The notes under the pieces: model-generated
Told to the model about the DNA's origin: nothing
The model's database searches: none
The model's input: the letters and a program-made list of their open reading frames with translations, nothing else
Part shown: positions 44,596 to 53,981 of the stretch, one piece after another
Position numbering within the stretch: the stretch's first letter is position 1
Layout: each line of letters begins with the position of its first letter
Translations under genes and position numbers: made by a program
DNA from: Aphanothece saxicola GSE-SYN-MK-01-06B
GTDB taxonomy: Bacteria > Cyanobacteriota > Cyanobacteriia > PCC-6307 > Cyanobiaceae
Direction of reading: 5' to 3'
Assembly: GCA_019359745.1 (NCBI GenBank)
Contig: JAHHGT010000001.1
Span: 496,001-560,000 of the forward strand
DNA length: 64,000 nucleotides

Positions 44596-46371
44596 ATGCC
44601 GATGTCCTCGACGACGGTCGCCGACAGCACGTCGCTCCCATCGGCATCCCCCGCCAAACCCCCCACCAAACAGGAGACCCTCAAGGCTGGCAGCGGCCAC
44701 CTGCATGATCCCCTGGCCGCCGAACTGGGCAACGCCCAGCCCAGTTTCAGCGATCCTGCCGTCCAGATCCTCAAGTTCCACGGCAGTTACCAGCAGGACG
44801 ACCGCGACAAGCGCCGCAAGGGGGCCGAAAAGGACTGGCAGATGATGCTGCGCCTGCGCAACCCCGGCGGCCGCATTCCCACGTCCCTGTATCTGGCCCT
44901 CGATGCCCTCGCTGATCGGCTGGGCAACGGCACTCTGCGCATCACCACGCGCCAGGCCTTCCAGATGCACGGCGTGTTGAAGACCGACCTAAAGGAGGTG
45001 ATCGGCAGCATCGTGCGGGCCCTTGGCTCGACGCTGTCGGCCTGTGGCGACATCAACCGCAACGTGATGGCCCCGGCCGCTCCCTTCGAGCGCGATGGCT
45101 ACCCGGAGGCCCGTCTGCTGGCGGATCAGATCGCCGACCTGCTGGCGCCCCAGGCGGCCGAGGGGTCTTACCTGGACCTCTGGGTGGACGGTGACCTGAG
45201 TTACCGCATCAAACCCAAAGGGCCCGTGAGGAAGGCGCGCAAGCTGCAGGAGAGCGGTGCCGTGTTCAGTGGGGATACGGCCGAACCCCTCTACGGCGCC
45301 ACCTACCTGCCGCGCAAGTTCAAAGTGGCCGTCACCGTTCCTGGTGACAACTCCGTCGACCTGCTGACCCAGGACATCGGCCTGGTGCTGTTCAGCGATC
45401 CCTCCGGCCGCCCCCTGGGCTGCAACGTCTATGTGGGTGGGGGCATGGGGCGGACCCACAACAAGGAGGAGACCTTCGCCCGCACGGCCGATCCCCTTGG
45501 CTACGTGGCCGCCGCCCATGTGCTGGAACTGGTGCAGGCGATCGTGGCCCTGCAGCGCGACCACGGCGACCGGGAACAGCGCCGCCACGCCCGGATGAAG
45601 TACCTGATCCACGACCGTGGTGTGGACTGGTTCCGGACCGAGCTGGGCCGTTACTTTCCCCATCCGATCAAGGGGCTGCGCCGCGAACCGACCGCCGTCC
45701 TCACCGACTATCTGGGCTGGCACCGCCAGTCGCCGGGGCTGTGGTTCGTGGGTCTGCCCGTGCTCTGCGGACGCCTGCAGGGAGACCTCAAGACCGGCCT
45801 CCGCCGCCTGATCGAGACCTACCAGCTGGAGGTGCGGCTCACCCCCAACCAGGACCTGCTGCTGTGCAACATCGGCAGCGCCCAGCGGACGTCGGTGCGG
45901 GAGGCGCTGGCGGCGCTGGGTCTCAGCAGCCCTGAGGCCCCGCCCGCCCTGGCCCGTCACGCCCTGGCCTGCCCGGCCCTGCCCCTCTGCGGTCTGGCCG
46001 TCACCGAAGCCGAACGGGTCCTGCCGAACGTGCTGGGTCGCCTCGATGCCCTGCTGGAGCGGCTGGAGATCAGCAAACCGCTCCTGGTGCGCATGACCGG
46101 CTGCCCCAACGGCTGCGCCCGCCCCTACATGGCCGAGATCGGGCTGGTGGGGAGCGCGGTGGACAGCTATCAACTGTGGCTCGGCGGCAGCCATGGCCTG
46201 ACGCGCCTGGCCAAGCCGTACCTCGAGAAGATGCCCCTGGAGAAGCTGGAGACCACCCTGGAGCCCCTGCTGACGGCCTGGCGCGACGAAGGCGGCGCCC
46301 GCAGCCGCTTCGGCGACTTCATCGACCGGCTCGGTGAGGAACGGGTCGGCCAGCTGCTCTCCCCCGCCTGA
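44596..46371 (+). CDS. sir: ferredoxin--sulfite reductase
   Basis: The ATG at 44596 gives 591 residues. The enzyme reduces sulfite to sulfide with ferredoxin in assimilatory sulfur metabolism, using siroheme and a 4Fe-4S cluster. Cluster ligands are in HALACPALPLCGL (about 457-463) and MTGCPNGCARPYMAEIG (about 499-507). The ferredoxin-type N-terminal half shows RITTRQAFQMHGVLKTDL. The NtcA or CysR control known in other species was not recognised upstream. The following small exported protein gene starts 70 bp later on the same strand. Confidence 0.95.
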   Translation: MPMSSTTVADSTSLPSASPAKPPTKQETLKAGSGHLHDPLAAELGNAQPSFSDPAVQILKFHGSYQQDDRDKRRKGAEKDWQMMLRLRNPGGRIPTSLYLALDALADRLGNGTLRITTRQAFQMHGVLKTDLKEVIGSIVRALGSTLSACGDINRNVMAPAAPFERDGYPEARLLADQIADLLAPQAAEGSYLDLWVDGDLSYRIKPKGPVRKARKLQESGAVFSGDTAEPLYGATYLPRKFKVAVTVPGDNSVDLLTQDIGLVLFSDPSGRPLGCNVYVGGGMGRTHNKEETFARTADPLGYVAAAHVLELVQAIVALQRDHGDREQRRHARMKYLIHDRGVDWFRTELGRYFPHPIKGLRREPTAVLTDYLGWHRQSPGLWFVGLPVLCGRLQGDLKTGLRRLIETYQLEVRLTPNQDLLLCNIGSAQRTSVREALAALGLSSPEAPPALARHALACPALPLCGLAVTEAERVLPNVLGRLDALLERLEISKPLLVRMTGCPNGCARPYMAEIGLVGSAVDSYQLWLGGSHGLTRLAKPYLEKMPLEKLETTLEPLLTAWRDEGGARSRFGDFIDRLGEERVGQLLSPA

Positions 46372-46441
46372 GTCCTGGCTGAACGACCCTGTTGATCGGC
46401 CCTTGGTCCCGCCTACCGTGGGACCTTTCTGGATCCTGCGC

Positions 46442-46843
46442 ATGCGCAACCCTGCAGCCGCTGCTCTCCAGCCTCTGCTCTGGGGGCTGCTGCTGGGGCT
46501 GTTGCCCGGCGCCGGCCGCACCAGCGAAGCGGCGGAGCGCCCCCAGCCCCCCGAGGCGCGTGTCAGGTACTTCGAATCAGACCCCCAGGCCTGCAAACCG
46601 GAGGCGATCAGCGCCTCCTACAAGAGCCACCTGCAGCCCTACGCCGACCAGAGCCCCGAGGTGCTGGCCAAGTTGCGCCGCGTGCAGGATGACCTGACCC
46701 TGGCCAGCCTCAAGCGCTGTGTCCAGAAGGGGCTGCTGACCCGTCCCCAGGCCAGCGTGCTGTTCCGGTCACTGGGCCTGACCCTCCCCGGCACGGTCAT
46801 CCCCGTGACCGCGCCTCAACCCTCCCCGGCGACGGCGCCGTAA
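46442..46843 (+). CDS. exported hypothetical protein
   Basis: The ATG at 46442 gives 133 residues with a signal peptide (LLWGLLLGLLPGAGRTSEA, about 12-30). The mature part is charged and helical (SHLQPYADQSPEVLAKLRRV, LTLASLKRCVQKGLLT) with two cysteines, ending in a Pro/Ala/Thr-rich tail. No domain is recognised. It is convergent with the VanX-like gene, and the two coding ends overlap by 28 bp. Confidence 0.65.
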   Translation: MRNPAAAALQPLLWGLLLGLLPGAGRTSEAAERPQPPEARVRYFESDPQACKPEAISASYKSHLQPYADQSPEVLAKLRRVQDDLTLASLKRCVQKGLLTRPQASVLFRSLGLTLPGTVIPVTAPQPSPATAP

Positions 46844-47523
46844 GCAGCCTGCAGCTCCTGGCATCGCCAGGCCCAGAGCTGGTCACCGTGGCTGAAGTGC
46901 CACCACTCGTTGGGGTGCTGGGCAAACCCCGCCTCCCCCATCACCGCCGCCAGCAGGCGCCGGCGGGCGTGCCAGTCGGCGGCCTCGCTGCCAGGGGAGG
47001 CCCCGGCGTAATGGTCGGGATGGGAGATCGCACCGATCGCGTCGATCTCCCCGCCCATCGCCAGGGGTCGGCCGCCGGCGTCGGCCAGGGTGAGATCCAC
47101 CGCCGCCCCGGTGCTGTGGGGTGGGGGGGTGGCCGGATCACGGCTCGGCGGTGCCCAGAAGCGATCCACCTCCGCCGCCACGGCCGTCTGGCCAGGCCCG
47201 GCCGCATCCGGGTCGAGACTCCGCTCCCGGCAGGTCTCCCGGAAGGCGTGGCGAACCATGAAGGCCTGGACGGCGATCGGTCTCCAGGCATCGAAGATCG
47301 CCAGTCGCCATTGGGGTTGCTGCTGCTGAAGCAGGCCCTGGGCCGCCTCCAGCCGGAGGATCACCCCTCGCCTCAGCCGAAACGGACTGGAACCGGCGCC
47401 GTAGGGCGCCCCCAGCACCTGGTAAGGGTGGGGCTCCAATCGCCACAGCGGCGCCGGCAGCTCGTCCAGGGGCTCACCGGTCTCGGCGATGGGAATCGGA
47501 CTCCAGGGGCGCAGGGGGGGCAT
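46816..47523 (-). CDS. M15 D-Ala-D-Ala dipeptidase-like protein (VanX family)
   Basis: The ATG at 47523 gives 235 residues; a GTG at 47547 would add 8. Zinc and catalytic features of VanX: FDAWRPIAVQAFMV, HSTGAAVDLTLAD (His and Asp), and EWWHFSHGDQLWAW (Glu and His). VanX hydrolyses free D-Ala-D-Ala; without a vancomycin-resistance cluster here, a role in peptidoglycan recycling is more likely. There is no signal peptide, so it is probably cytosolic. It lies 34 bp after recG on the same strand. Confidence 0.88.
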   Translation of the reverse strand: MPPLRPWSPIPIAETGEPLDELPAPLWRLEPHPYQVLGAPYGAGSSPFRLRRGVILRLEAAQGLLQQQQPQWRLAIFDAWRPIAVQAFMVRHAFRETCRERSLDPDAAGPGQTAVAAEVDRFWAPPSRDPATPPPHSTGAAVDLTLADAGGRPLAMGGEIDAIGAISHPDHYAGASPGSEAADWHARRRLLAAVMGEAGFAQHPNEWWHFSHGDQLWAWRCQELQAAYGAVAGEG

Positions 47524-47557
47524 GGGGCAGTCAGTCCGGGCCGGCACGAGGGCGGGA

Positions 47558-50119
47558 TCAATTCAACTGGGCCGCCTCGACCGAGCGGCGGCGCTGGGCT
47601 TCGAGGGCCTCGCGCAGGTGGGGGTGGCGTTCCAGGCCAGAATCTGTCGCCAGGATCCGCCGCGCCGCCGACCGGGCCTCCTCCAGCACGGCGCCGTCGT
47701 CGCTGAGGCTGGCCAGGGCCAGGTCCGGCAACCCCGACTGGCGGGTGCCGAGCACCTGGCCCGGGCCCCGCAGCCGCAGGTCCATCTCAGCGATCTCGAA
47801 GCCGTCGCTGCTGCGGGCCAGCAGCTCCAGTCGCTGGCGGGCCATGGCGTTGTCGCCCTCGTGCAGCAGCAGGCAGTGGGAGGCGGCGGCCCCCCGGCCC
47901 ACCCGGCCGCGCAGCTGGTGCAGCTGAGCCAGGCCGAAACGCTCGGCATGTTCGATCACCATCACGCTCGCCTCCGGCACGTCGACCCCCACCTCCACCA
48001 CCGTGGTGGACACCAGCACCTGGGAGCGCCCCTCCTGAAAGGCGCTGATGGCCCGCTGCTTCTCCTCGCCGGTCATGCGTCCGTGCAACAGGCCCACCGT
48101 GAGCGTGGGAAACACCTCCTCATCGAGGTGGCGGTGCACCTCCACCGCCGAGCGCAGGTCGAGCTTCTCCGATTCCTCCACCAGGGGCAGCACCACGTAG
48201 GCCCGCTGGCCCTTGGCCACCTCCTGGCGCACGAGCTCCCAGGCACCGGGGCGTTCTGATCCCCGCAGCAGGCGGGTGCGGATCGGGGTGCGACCCGGCG
48301 GCAGTTCGTCGATCTGGCTGATGTCCAGGTCGCCATGGATCGATAGGGCCAGGGTGCGGGGGATCGGCGTGGCGGTCATGGTCAGCAGGTGGGGCTGGAG
48401 CCCCTTGGCCAGCAGCCGGTTGCGCTGGCGCACACCGAAGCGGTGCTGCTCATCCACCACCACCAGACCGAGGCGGTCGAACTGGACCGGATCCTCGAGC
48501 AGGGCGTGGGTGCCCACCAGCAGGTTCACCTGCCCGTTGGCCAGGTCCTGCAGCAGCTGGCGGCGGCGGCGGGCAGGGGTGGAGCCGGTGAGCAGCTCGA
48601 TGCTGACGTTGAGCTGGGGCAGCCAGCCGGCCAGCTTGTGGAAATGCTGGGCCGCCAGCACCTCGGTGGGGGCCATCAGCGCCCCCTGATGGCCCGCCTG
48701 GATGGCCCCCAGCAGGGCCGCCAGGGCCACCACCGTCTTGCCACTGCCCACGTCCCCCTGGACCAGCCGGGCCATGGGCTGGGGCCGCTCCATGTCGGCG
48801 CGGATCTCGGCCAGCACCCGGTTCTGGGCGCCGGTGAGCGGAAAGGGCAGCAGGGCCAGGAAGCGGCTCACCAGGTCTTGGCCACCCACGGGCAGCAGCA
48901 GCGGCGGGGCCGGTGAACGGCGCAGGCGCTCGCGCCGCTGGCCCAGGGCCAGCTGCAGCAGCAGGAACTCGTCGAACACCAGGCGCCGGCGGCAGCGCTG
49001 CAGCTCCTCCCGGTCGGCGGGGCGGTGCAGGCCCTGCAGGGCCTCGCCACGGCCCACCAGACCCAGCTCCAGCCGCAGGGGTTCCGGCAGCGGATCGGGC
49101 CAGCGGACCGCCGAGGGCAGCACCGCGGCGATGGCCCGGGCGAGGGTCTCGCCGTTGAGGCCCTCGGTGAGGGCATAAACGGGCACGAAGCGGCCGATCT
49201 GCTCCGAGCGCACCGGCGCCCCGGGGGCCTCCAGCACCTCCAGCAGGGGATCGGCGAAGCCCGGGCCATAGGGGCTTTCCTTGACCAGGCCGCTCACGGC
49301 CACCGTGGCCCCCACCGGATAGAGCCGCTGCTGGGACTTCAACCAGCCGGGGCTGCTGAAGCGGCGGCCCGCGAAGAAGCGCGTCACCTTGAGGCGACCG
49401 GTGACGTCCTGGAGGTGCAACTCCAGGATCGCCAGATTGGGGTTGCGGGGGCTGCCGAAGGCGTGGCAGCGGCGCACCGTGGCCACGATGGTGGCGGTCC
49501 GCCCCGGCTCCAGGGCCGCGATCCGCACCAGATGGGCGTAATCGAGGTAATCGCGGGGGTAGTGGTGCACCAGATCGCGCACCACCAGCAGCCCCAGGGC
49601 GGCCAGCCGGGTGGCGGTCTTCGGACCGATGCCGGCCACCTCGGAAAGGGGGGTCTGGGCCGTGAGCCGGACCGCAGCGCCGCTGGCGGCGGTGCCCGCT
49701 CGCTCCGCCGCGGGTGGCGCCCCCAGCCGCAGCCGTGGGGGCGCCACCGGCAAGACCTCCCGGCGGCGGCAGCGCAACTCATGCAGGGCCTGGCGCAGCT
49801 TGCGCACCAGGCCCTGGCGGTTCCCTAGGGGCTGCTCTCCATAGCCACCGAAGTCCCGGGCCAGGGCGGCCAGCTGCTGGCGTTCCCCGGCCTCAAGTCC
49901 CGCCACCGGGGCAGCGAGGCTGGCGCTGACGAAGCCACTGAAGCGGTCCCGCCGACCCTGGAGATCGCCGAAGCCGGCTTCGGCCTCCAGACGGCAGGCC
50001 AGCTGCAGGGGCGTGCACCAGGCATCGACAGCCGCCAGGGCGGACGCTCCTCCCCCCTGGCCGTCGGTGGACCGGGTCAGTCGCTCGGAATCGATGGGGG
50101 GCGGATGTCCTGCAGCCAA
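47558..50119 (-). CDS. recG: ATP-dependent DNA helicase RecG
   Basis: RecG remodels stalled replication forks and branched DNA. Domain order: an N-terminal cyanobacterial extension, a helix-hairpin region (SEVAGIGPKTATRLAALGL), the wedge OB fold (about 250-380), and helicase motors with QGDVGSGKTVVALAAL (Walker A, near residue 455), DEQHRFGVRQRN and MTATPIPRTLALSI. The C-terminus has GRVGRGAAASHCLLL. The start is uncertain: the TTG at 50119 gives 853 residues but overlaps the upstream gene by 43 bp, and I see no better ATG or GTG before the conserved N-terminal text. Confidence 0.93.
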   Translation of the reverse strand: MAAGHPPPIDSERLTRSTDGQGGGASALAAVDAWCTPLQLACRLEAEAGFGDLQGRRDRFSGFVSASLAAPVAGLEAGERQQLAALARDFGGYGEQPLGNRQGLVRKLRQALHELRCRRREVLPVAPPRLRLGAPPAAERAGTAASGAAVRLTAQTPLSEVAGIGPKTATRLAALGLLVVRDLVHHYPRDYLDYAHLVRIAALEPGRTATIVATVRRCHAFGSPRNPNLAILELHLQDVTGRLKVTRFFAGRRFSSPGWLKSQQRLYPVGATVAVSGLVKESPYGPGFADPLLEVLEAPGAPVRSEQIGRFVPVYALTEGLNGETLARAIAAVLPSAVRWPDPLPEPLRLELGLVGRGEALQGLHRPADREELQRCRRRLVFDEFLLLQLALGQRRERLRRSPAPPLLLPVGGQDLVSRFLALLPFPLTGAQNRVLAEIRADMERPQPMARLVQGDVGSGKTVVALAALLGAIQAGHQGALMAPTEVLAAQHFHKLAGWLPQLNVSIELLTGSTPARRRRQLLQDLANGQVNLLVGTHALLEDPVQFDRLGLVVVDEQHRFGVRQRNRLLAKGLQPHLLTMTATPIPRTLALSIHGDLDISQIDELPPGRTPIRTRLLRGSERPGAWELVRQEVAKGQRAYVVLPLVEESEKLDLRSAVEVHRHLDEEVFPTLTVGLLHGRMTGEEKQRAISAFQEGRSQVLVSTTVVEVGVDVPEASVMVIEHAERFGLAQLHQLRGRVGRGAAASHCLLLHEGDNAMARQRLELLARSSDGFEIAEMDLRLRGPGQVLGTRQSGLPDLALASLSDDGAVLEEARSAARRILATDSGLERHPHLREALEAQRRRSVEAAQLN

Positions 50120-51165
50120 AGCTGTTCGGCCTGGTGGATCCGTGAGCGCCGTTGCAGGCGACGGAACTGCTGGGCCATTCTGCGAACCTCCTGGCGATGC
50201 TGCTGCAGTCGGCGCCGGCAGGTGCGCAGCCGGGGTTCCTCCAGTTCCAGTTCCACGGGCCGCAGCAGCACCGCCATCGCGTGCGCCTGGGGGGAACGGC
50301 CGGCGCCGAAGGGCAGGGGCAGTCGCATCAGGTTGGCCGGGGCGGCCATGGTCTCCAGCTGACCGTCGATGACCGCATCCAGCAGACTCACCGGCAGCAG
50401 ACTGCGGCTGACCCCGCCCCGCAGCAGCTCCACATTGATGGCATGGGACAGGTTGCGGAGCCGCCGGCCCAGGGCCAGCTCCATGCCGTCCATCCAGCGC
50501 AGCACCTGCTCGGGGTCCTCCGGTAGCCGGCCCGCCTGCCACAGGGAGCCATCCCCTGGGGACTCAGGCTCGTCCCCGTCATCCTGCTCCTCGTCCTCCG
50601 TCTGGTCCTCGCCGTCGCCATCGGTGTCCTCGTCGGCCTCCTCGTCACCGGCAGAGGCGTCGTCACCAGGAGTGCCAGCCCCACGGGCCAGTGCCGCCAT
50701 CAGGAAGGAGGCGCCGGTCAGGGGCGGAGCCATGGCGATCTGAACCGACCCCGGCGGCAGGGGGTCCGGCTCGGGAGAACGGTCTGGGGAGTCCCCATCC
50801 CAGGAGAGTTCCTCCAGGAGCTGCTGGCGCTCGTGGCGCTCCCGCCGCTGACGTTCGCGGGACATCTGGGAGGCGAGGATCACCAGCTGCTCCACCGTCA
50901 GCAGGCTGGAGCAACGGCTGACCAGCTCGTTGATCTGGCCGAGCAAGAGGCGACGGCGCTCTTCGGGGAGATCGACGTAGCGCTGGGGGTGAATCTGGGT
51001 GGCCAGATAGAAGCAGGCCTGCTGCACCCGCTGGGGCAGCACCTGGCGCAGCACCTGCAGATACAGGGCCACATGGCGGTAGAGCTCCGGGTTCGACGCG
51101 GTCAACTGCCGGGTCAGGGTCTGCAACTGACCCGGCAGATCGATCGCGTCGGAGGGTTCGCTCAA
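50077..51165 (-). CDS. conserved cyanobacterial protein with a long acidic tract, unknown function
   Basis: From a TTG at 51165 it has 362 residues. The N-terminal 125 are helical (NPELYRHVALYLQVLRQVLP, LLLGQINELVSRCSSLLTVE). Residues around 170-215 form an acidic low-complexity segment made mainly of Asp, Glu, Gly and Gln. The C-terminal 150 are again helical and basic (RRLQQHRQEVRRMAQQFRRL). No catalytic motif is seen. It lies between tsf and recG; the gap to tsf is 10 bp and the overlap with recG about 43 bp, so it belongs to the rpsB-tsf operon region. No family function is known to me. Confidence 0.7.
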   Translation of the reverse strand: MSEPSDAIDLPGQLQTLTRQLTASNPELYRHVALYLQVLRQVLPQRVQQACFYLATQIHPQRYVDLPEERRRLLLGQINELVSRCSSLLTVEQLVILASQMSRERQRRERHERQQLLEELSWDGDSPDRSPEPDPLPPGSVQIAMAPPLTGASFLMAALARGAGTPGDDASAGDEEADEDTDGDGEDQTEDEEQDDGDEPESPGDGSLWQAGRLPEDPEQVLRWMDGMELALGRRLRNLSHAINVELLRGGVSRSLLPVSLLDAVIDGQLETMAAPANLMRLPLPFGAGRSPQAHAMAVLLRPVELELEEPRLRTCRRRLQQHRQEVRRMAQQFRRLQRRSRIHQAEQLWLQDIRPPSIPSD

Positions 51166-51175
51166 CGGCTCCGGC

Positions 51176-51835
51176 TCAGGCCGCCTTGGCCATCGCCGCC
51201 ACTTCCGCTGCGAAGTCGGATTGCTCCACCTCAATTCCCTCGCCGAGGGTGTAACGGGTGAAGCGGCGCACGCGGATGTTCTCGCCGGTCTTGCCGGCGG
51301 CCGACTTGACCATCTCACCCACCGTCTGGGTGTTGTCGCGGATGAAGGGCTGGTCCATCAGGGCTAGTTCCTTGAGGCGTTTGCCGATGCGCCCGGCCAC
51401 GATCTTGACCTTCATCTCCTCCTTCTTGCCGGCGAGATCGTCGCGACCCATCTCGATGGACTTCTCGCGCTCCGCCACGTCGGGGGGGATGTCGTCGGTG
51501 GTGACGTACTCCACGTTGGGGCAGGCGGCGATCTGCATCGCCACGTTGCGCACCAGCTCCTGGAAGAGCTCGCCGCGGGCCACGAAGTCGGTTTCGCAGT
51601 TCACCTCCACCAGCACACCGACGCGGGCACCGGTGTGGATGTAGCTGCCGACGGCCCCTTCAGCCGCCGTGCGCCCGGCCTTCTTCTCGGCGGTGGCGAT
51701 GCCCTTCTGGCGCAGCCATTCGGCTGCTTTGCTGGCATCCCCACCGGACTCGGTGAGGGCCTTCTTGCAGTCCATCATGCCCGCGCCGGTCTTGTCGCGC
51801 AGTTCCTTGACGAGCTTCGCTGTGATCTCAGCCAT
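51176..51835 (-). CDS. tsf: translation elongation factor Ts
   Basis: EF-Ts is the nucleotide exchange factor of EF-Tu. The 219-residue protein has the N-terminal UBA-like module ([19 protein letters not shown]) and the core with [20 protein letters not shown], where the TDF motif contacts EF-Tu. The C-terminal part is short, as in cyanobacteria. It lies 38 bp after rpsB, the usual order. Confidence 0.97.
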   Translation of the reverse strand: MAEITAKLVKELRDKTGAGMMDCKKALTESGGDASKAAEWLRQKGIATAEKKAGRTAAEGAVGSYIHTGARVGVLVEVNCETDFVARGELFQELVRNVAMQIAACPNVEYVTTDDIPPDVAEREKSIEMGRDDLAGKKEEMKVKIVAGRIGKRLKELALMDQPFIRDNTQTVGEMVKSAAGKTGENIRVRRFTRYTLGEGIEVEQSDFAAEVAAMAKAA

Positions 51836-51873
51836 GGGTGGGTTGGGAGGGAGGTCGGGAGGGAGAGAAGGGC

Positions 51874-52590
51874 TCAGGCGTCGTCGTCGCCGCTGCGCTG
51901 ATCCTGGGCTCCATGGCGGCCTTCGTTGATGGCATCCGCAAGGCGGCCCAGCACCAGTTGCACGGAGCGGACGGCGTCGTCATTGCAGGGAATGGGGACG
52001 TCGCAGAGATCCGGATCGCAGTTGGTGTCGAGCATCGACACGAGCGGAATGTCGAGCTTGCGGCACTCGAGCACGGCGTTGGTTTCGCGGCGCTGATCCA
52101 CCAGCACCACAACATCGGGCAGGCGGCGCATGTTCTTCAGGCCACCGAGGTACTTCTGCAGACGGTCGAGCTCACGACGCAGGACGGCGGCTTCCTTCTT
52201 GGGCCGCATGGCGATGGCGCCGGAGGACTCCATGCGCTCCAGGTCCTTGAGGCGGTCGATGCGGGCGCGCATCGTGCTCCAGTTGGTGAGCATGCCGCCC
52301 AGCCAGCGCTGGTTCACATAGGAGGCGCCGCAGCGGGCGGCTTCCTGGGCGATCACCTCGGAGGCCTGCTTCTTGGTGCCGACGAACAGGAAACGCTTGC
52401 CGCTGCGGGCGGCACTGCGGGTCCATTTGTAGGCGTTGTTCATGCAGACGGCGGTCTGCACGAGGTCGATGATGTGGACTCCGTTGCGCGCGCAATAGAT
52501 GTAGCGCGACATCTTGGGATTCCAGCGACGGGTCTGGTGTCCGAAGTGGGCACCAGCTTCCATCATCTCGGAGAGAGTGACGACAGCCAT
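51874..52590 (-). CDS. rpsB: 30S ribosomal protein S2
   Basis: The ATG at 52590 gives 238 residues. Family text: [19 protein letters not shown] near the start, [32 protein letters not shown], and [20 protein letters not shown] late. S2 binds S1 and joins the 30S subunit last. It is the first gene of an rpsB-tsf run and is followed by tsf after 38 bp. A longer in-frame start at 52671 is not conserved. Confidence 0.98.
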   Translation of the reverse strand: MAVVTLSEMMEAGAHFGHQTRRWNPKMSRYIYCARNGVHIIDLVQTAVCMNNAYKWTRSAARSGKRFLFVGTKKQASEVIAQEAARCGASYVNQRWLGGMLTNWSTMRARIDRLKDLERMESSGAIAMRPKKEAAVLRRELDRLQKYLGGLKNMRRLPDVVVLVDQRRETNAVLECRKLDIPLVSMLDTNCDPDLCDVPIPCNDDAVRSVQLVLGRLADAINEGRHGAQDQRSGDDDA

Positions 52591-52699
52591 TTGGGTTGTA
52601 GGGGGTTTCGGGTTGGCCTCCACCTGCCAGGGATGCCGCGCCTGGGGAAGGCAACGGATCACCCGAAACATGCAGGTGTGCGGTGTTGGGATAACCCGA

Positions 52700-53638
52700 T
52701 CAACCTACCAAATGGCCCTGCTGGCGGGCTTCGGCATGGAGGGCCCGCACCCCGAAGCGGTTGAGGGGCAGCCGCAGCAGCTCCATCGCCAGACCCGCCT
52801 GGCCACGGCGGATCAGCCAGCGCAGCAGGGGCCGCAGGCTGCGTTCGTTGATCAGGCCGCCCAGGGTGAGCAGCTCCCACAACGCCAGATGCAGCCAGGT
52901 GTACTGGATGATGAACCGCACCCGCCAGGTGGGGTGTTTTCGGTAAAAAACCAAACCCATTTTGGCCCGTTCCCGCTCCACGCGCACCAGGTTCGGGATC
53001 TGCTCCAGGCTCAGGGGCGGATGCCAGTGGTAGCCCACGGCTTCGGGGCAGCGCACCAGCCGCACCCCCATACGGCGCAGCCGTTCCCCCAGCTCCAGGT
53101 CCTCCCAGCCGTACAGGCGGAAGCCGGTGTCGAACAGACCCGACTGCTCCAGCACCCGGCGATCGATCGCCACGTTGCCGGTGGCGAAGTAAGCCCAGGA
53201 GAGATCGCGCAGCTTGTGGGGCTCCGCCGTCGGTGCCTCGAAATTGTGGGTGTTGATCACGGCGCCGTAGGTGAAGCAGAGCCGATCGCCGCTCTCCGCC
53301 CAGGCGCGCTCCAGGGCCGTGGCGTGGTGCAGCAGGAACCGCTCCGTCACCACCAGGTCGCTGTCGATGAAGACGATCACGTCGCCCCGGGCCTCGTCCA
53401 CCCCCCGGTTGCGTCCTTCGGCGGGACCGCCGTGGTCCTGGCGGATCAGGCGCAGGTGGGGGAAGGCGGTGGCATGGGCATCCAGCCAGCGCACCGTGTC
53501 ATCGGTGGAGCCGTCATCCACCAGCACCACCTCATAAGCCTGCAGCGGGCCGCCGGTCTCCTGGAGCTCCAGGGCCTGCAGGCACTGGCGCAGGATCGGC
53601 AGCCGGTTGTAGGTGGGGATGACGACGCTGATGAACAT
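52700..53638 (-). CDS. family 2 glycosyltransferase
   Basis: The ATG at 53638 gives 312 residues. The GT-A fold starts with [20 protein letters not shown]; the donor-binding acidic motif is VFIDSDLVV, and the catalytic-base region is [15 protein letters not shown]. There is no membrane helix except a weakly hydrophobic C-terminal stretch, so it is likely a cytosolic enzyme adding sugars to surface polysaccharide or lipid. It is on the same strand between the 51-residue protein gene and rpsB, and is separated from the former by a terminator. Confidence 0.88.
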   Translation of the reverse strand: MFISVVIPTYNRLPILRQCLQALELQETGGPLQAYEVVLVDDGSTDDTVRWLDAHATAFPHLRLIRQDHGGPAEGRNRGVDEARGDVIVFIDSDLVVTERFLLHHATALERAWAESGDRLCFTYGAVINTHNFEAPTAEPHKLRDLSWAYFATGNVAIDRRVLEQSGLFDTGFRLYGWEDLELGERLRRMGVRLVRCPEAVGYHWHPPLSLEQIPNLVRVERERAKMGLVFYRKHPTWRVRFIIQYTWLHLALWELLTLGGLINERSLRPLLRWLIRRGQAGLAMELLRLPLNRFGVRALHAEARQQGHLVG

Positions 53639-53699
53639 CGGGGTCCGGGGCGTGGCAGGGCCGCAGGCAGCGGCAAGGGGATGGGGGATGGCGGCCATG

Positions 53700-53727
53700 A
53701 AAAAGGGGGATCCCGATCGAATCCCCC
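53700..53727 (-). terminator. intrinsic terminator after the 51-residue basic protein gene
   Basis: On the minus strand GGGGGAT / ATCCCCC forms a 7-bp stem with a 9-nt loop, then five T residues. It begins about 29 bp after the stop of the small gene. Confidence 0.8.
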
Positions 53728-53755
53728 CGGTGCCGCCATGACCGGACAGGCGTGA

Positions 53756-53911
53756 TCAGTCGGCGGCGCCGCCGTTGTTGGCCGTGCCGGTCACGCCGTT
53801 GCCGGCCCCTTCACCGCGGCCGTCGTTACGCAGCTTGCGCTTCTTGAACTTGCGGGCGTAGGCCCGGTTGCGTTCCTGCTTTTCCTTCTTCAGGTTCCTG
53901 CGTTTCGACAT
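53756..53911 (-). CDS. 51-residue basic protein, conserved small cyanobacterial ORF
   Basis: This small gene encodes 51 residues. The N-terminal half is very basic and helical: MSKRRNLKKEKQERNRAYAR then KFKKRKLR. The tail is Gly/Asn/Ala-rich (GEGAGNGVTGTANNGGAAD). It has its own strong terminator after the stop, which supports a real, separately transcribed gene. The basic helix suggests RNA or ribosome binding, but that is inference. I recognise similar small proteins in marine Synechococcus by their start; no function is known to me. Confidence 0.7.
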   Translation of the reverse strand: MSKRRNLKKEKQERNRAYARKFKKRKLRNDGRGEGAGNGVTGTANNGGAAD

Positions 53912-53981
53912 AGGGCTTCGGCGCTTCGAAAAGACTGTGAGGTTCCACCCTACTCAACGGACCCGGATCAACCGGGCCGTA

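Noticed and set aside
47523-47547. Vancomycin-resistance cluster from VanX- and VanY-like genes
   Set aside because: The two M15 genes are 11 kb apart with no VanH, VanA or VanRS genes; they are ordinary wall-metabolism enzymes.
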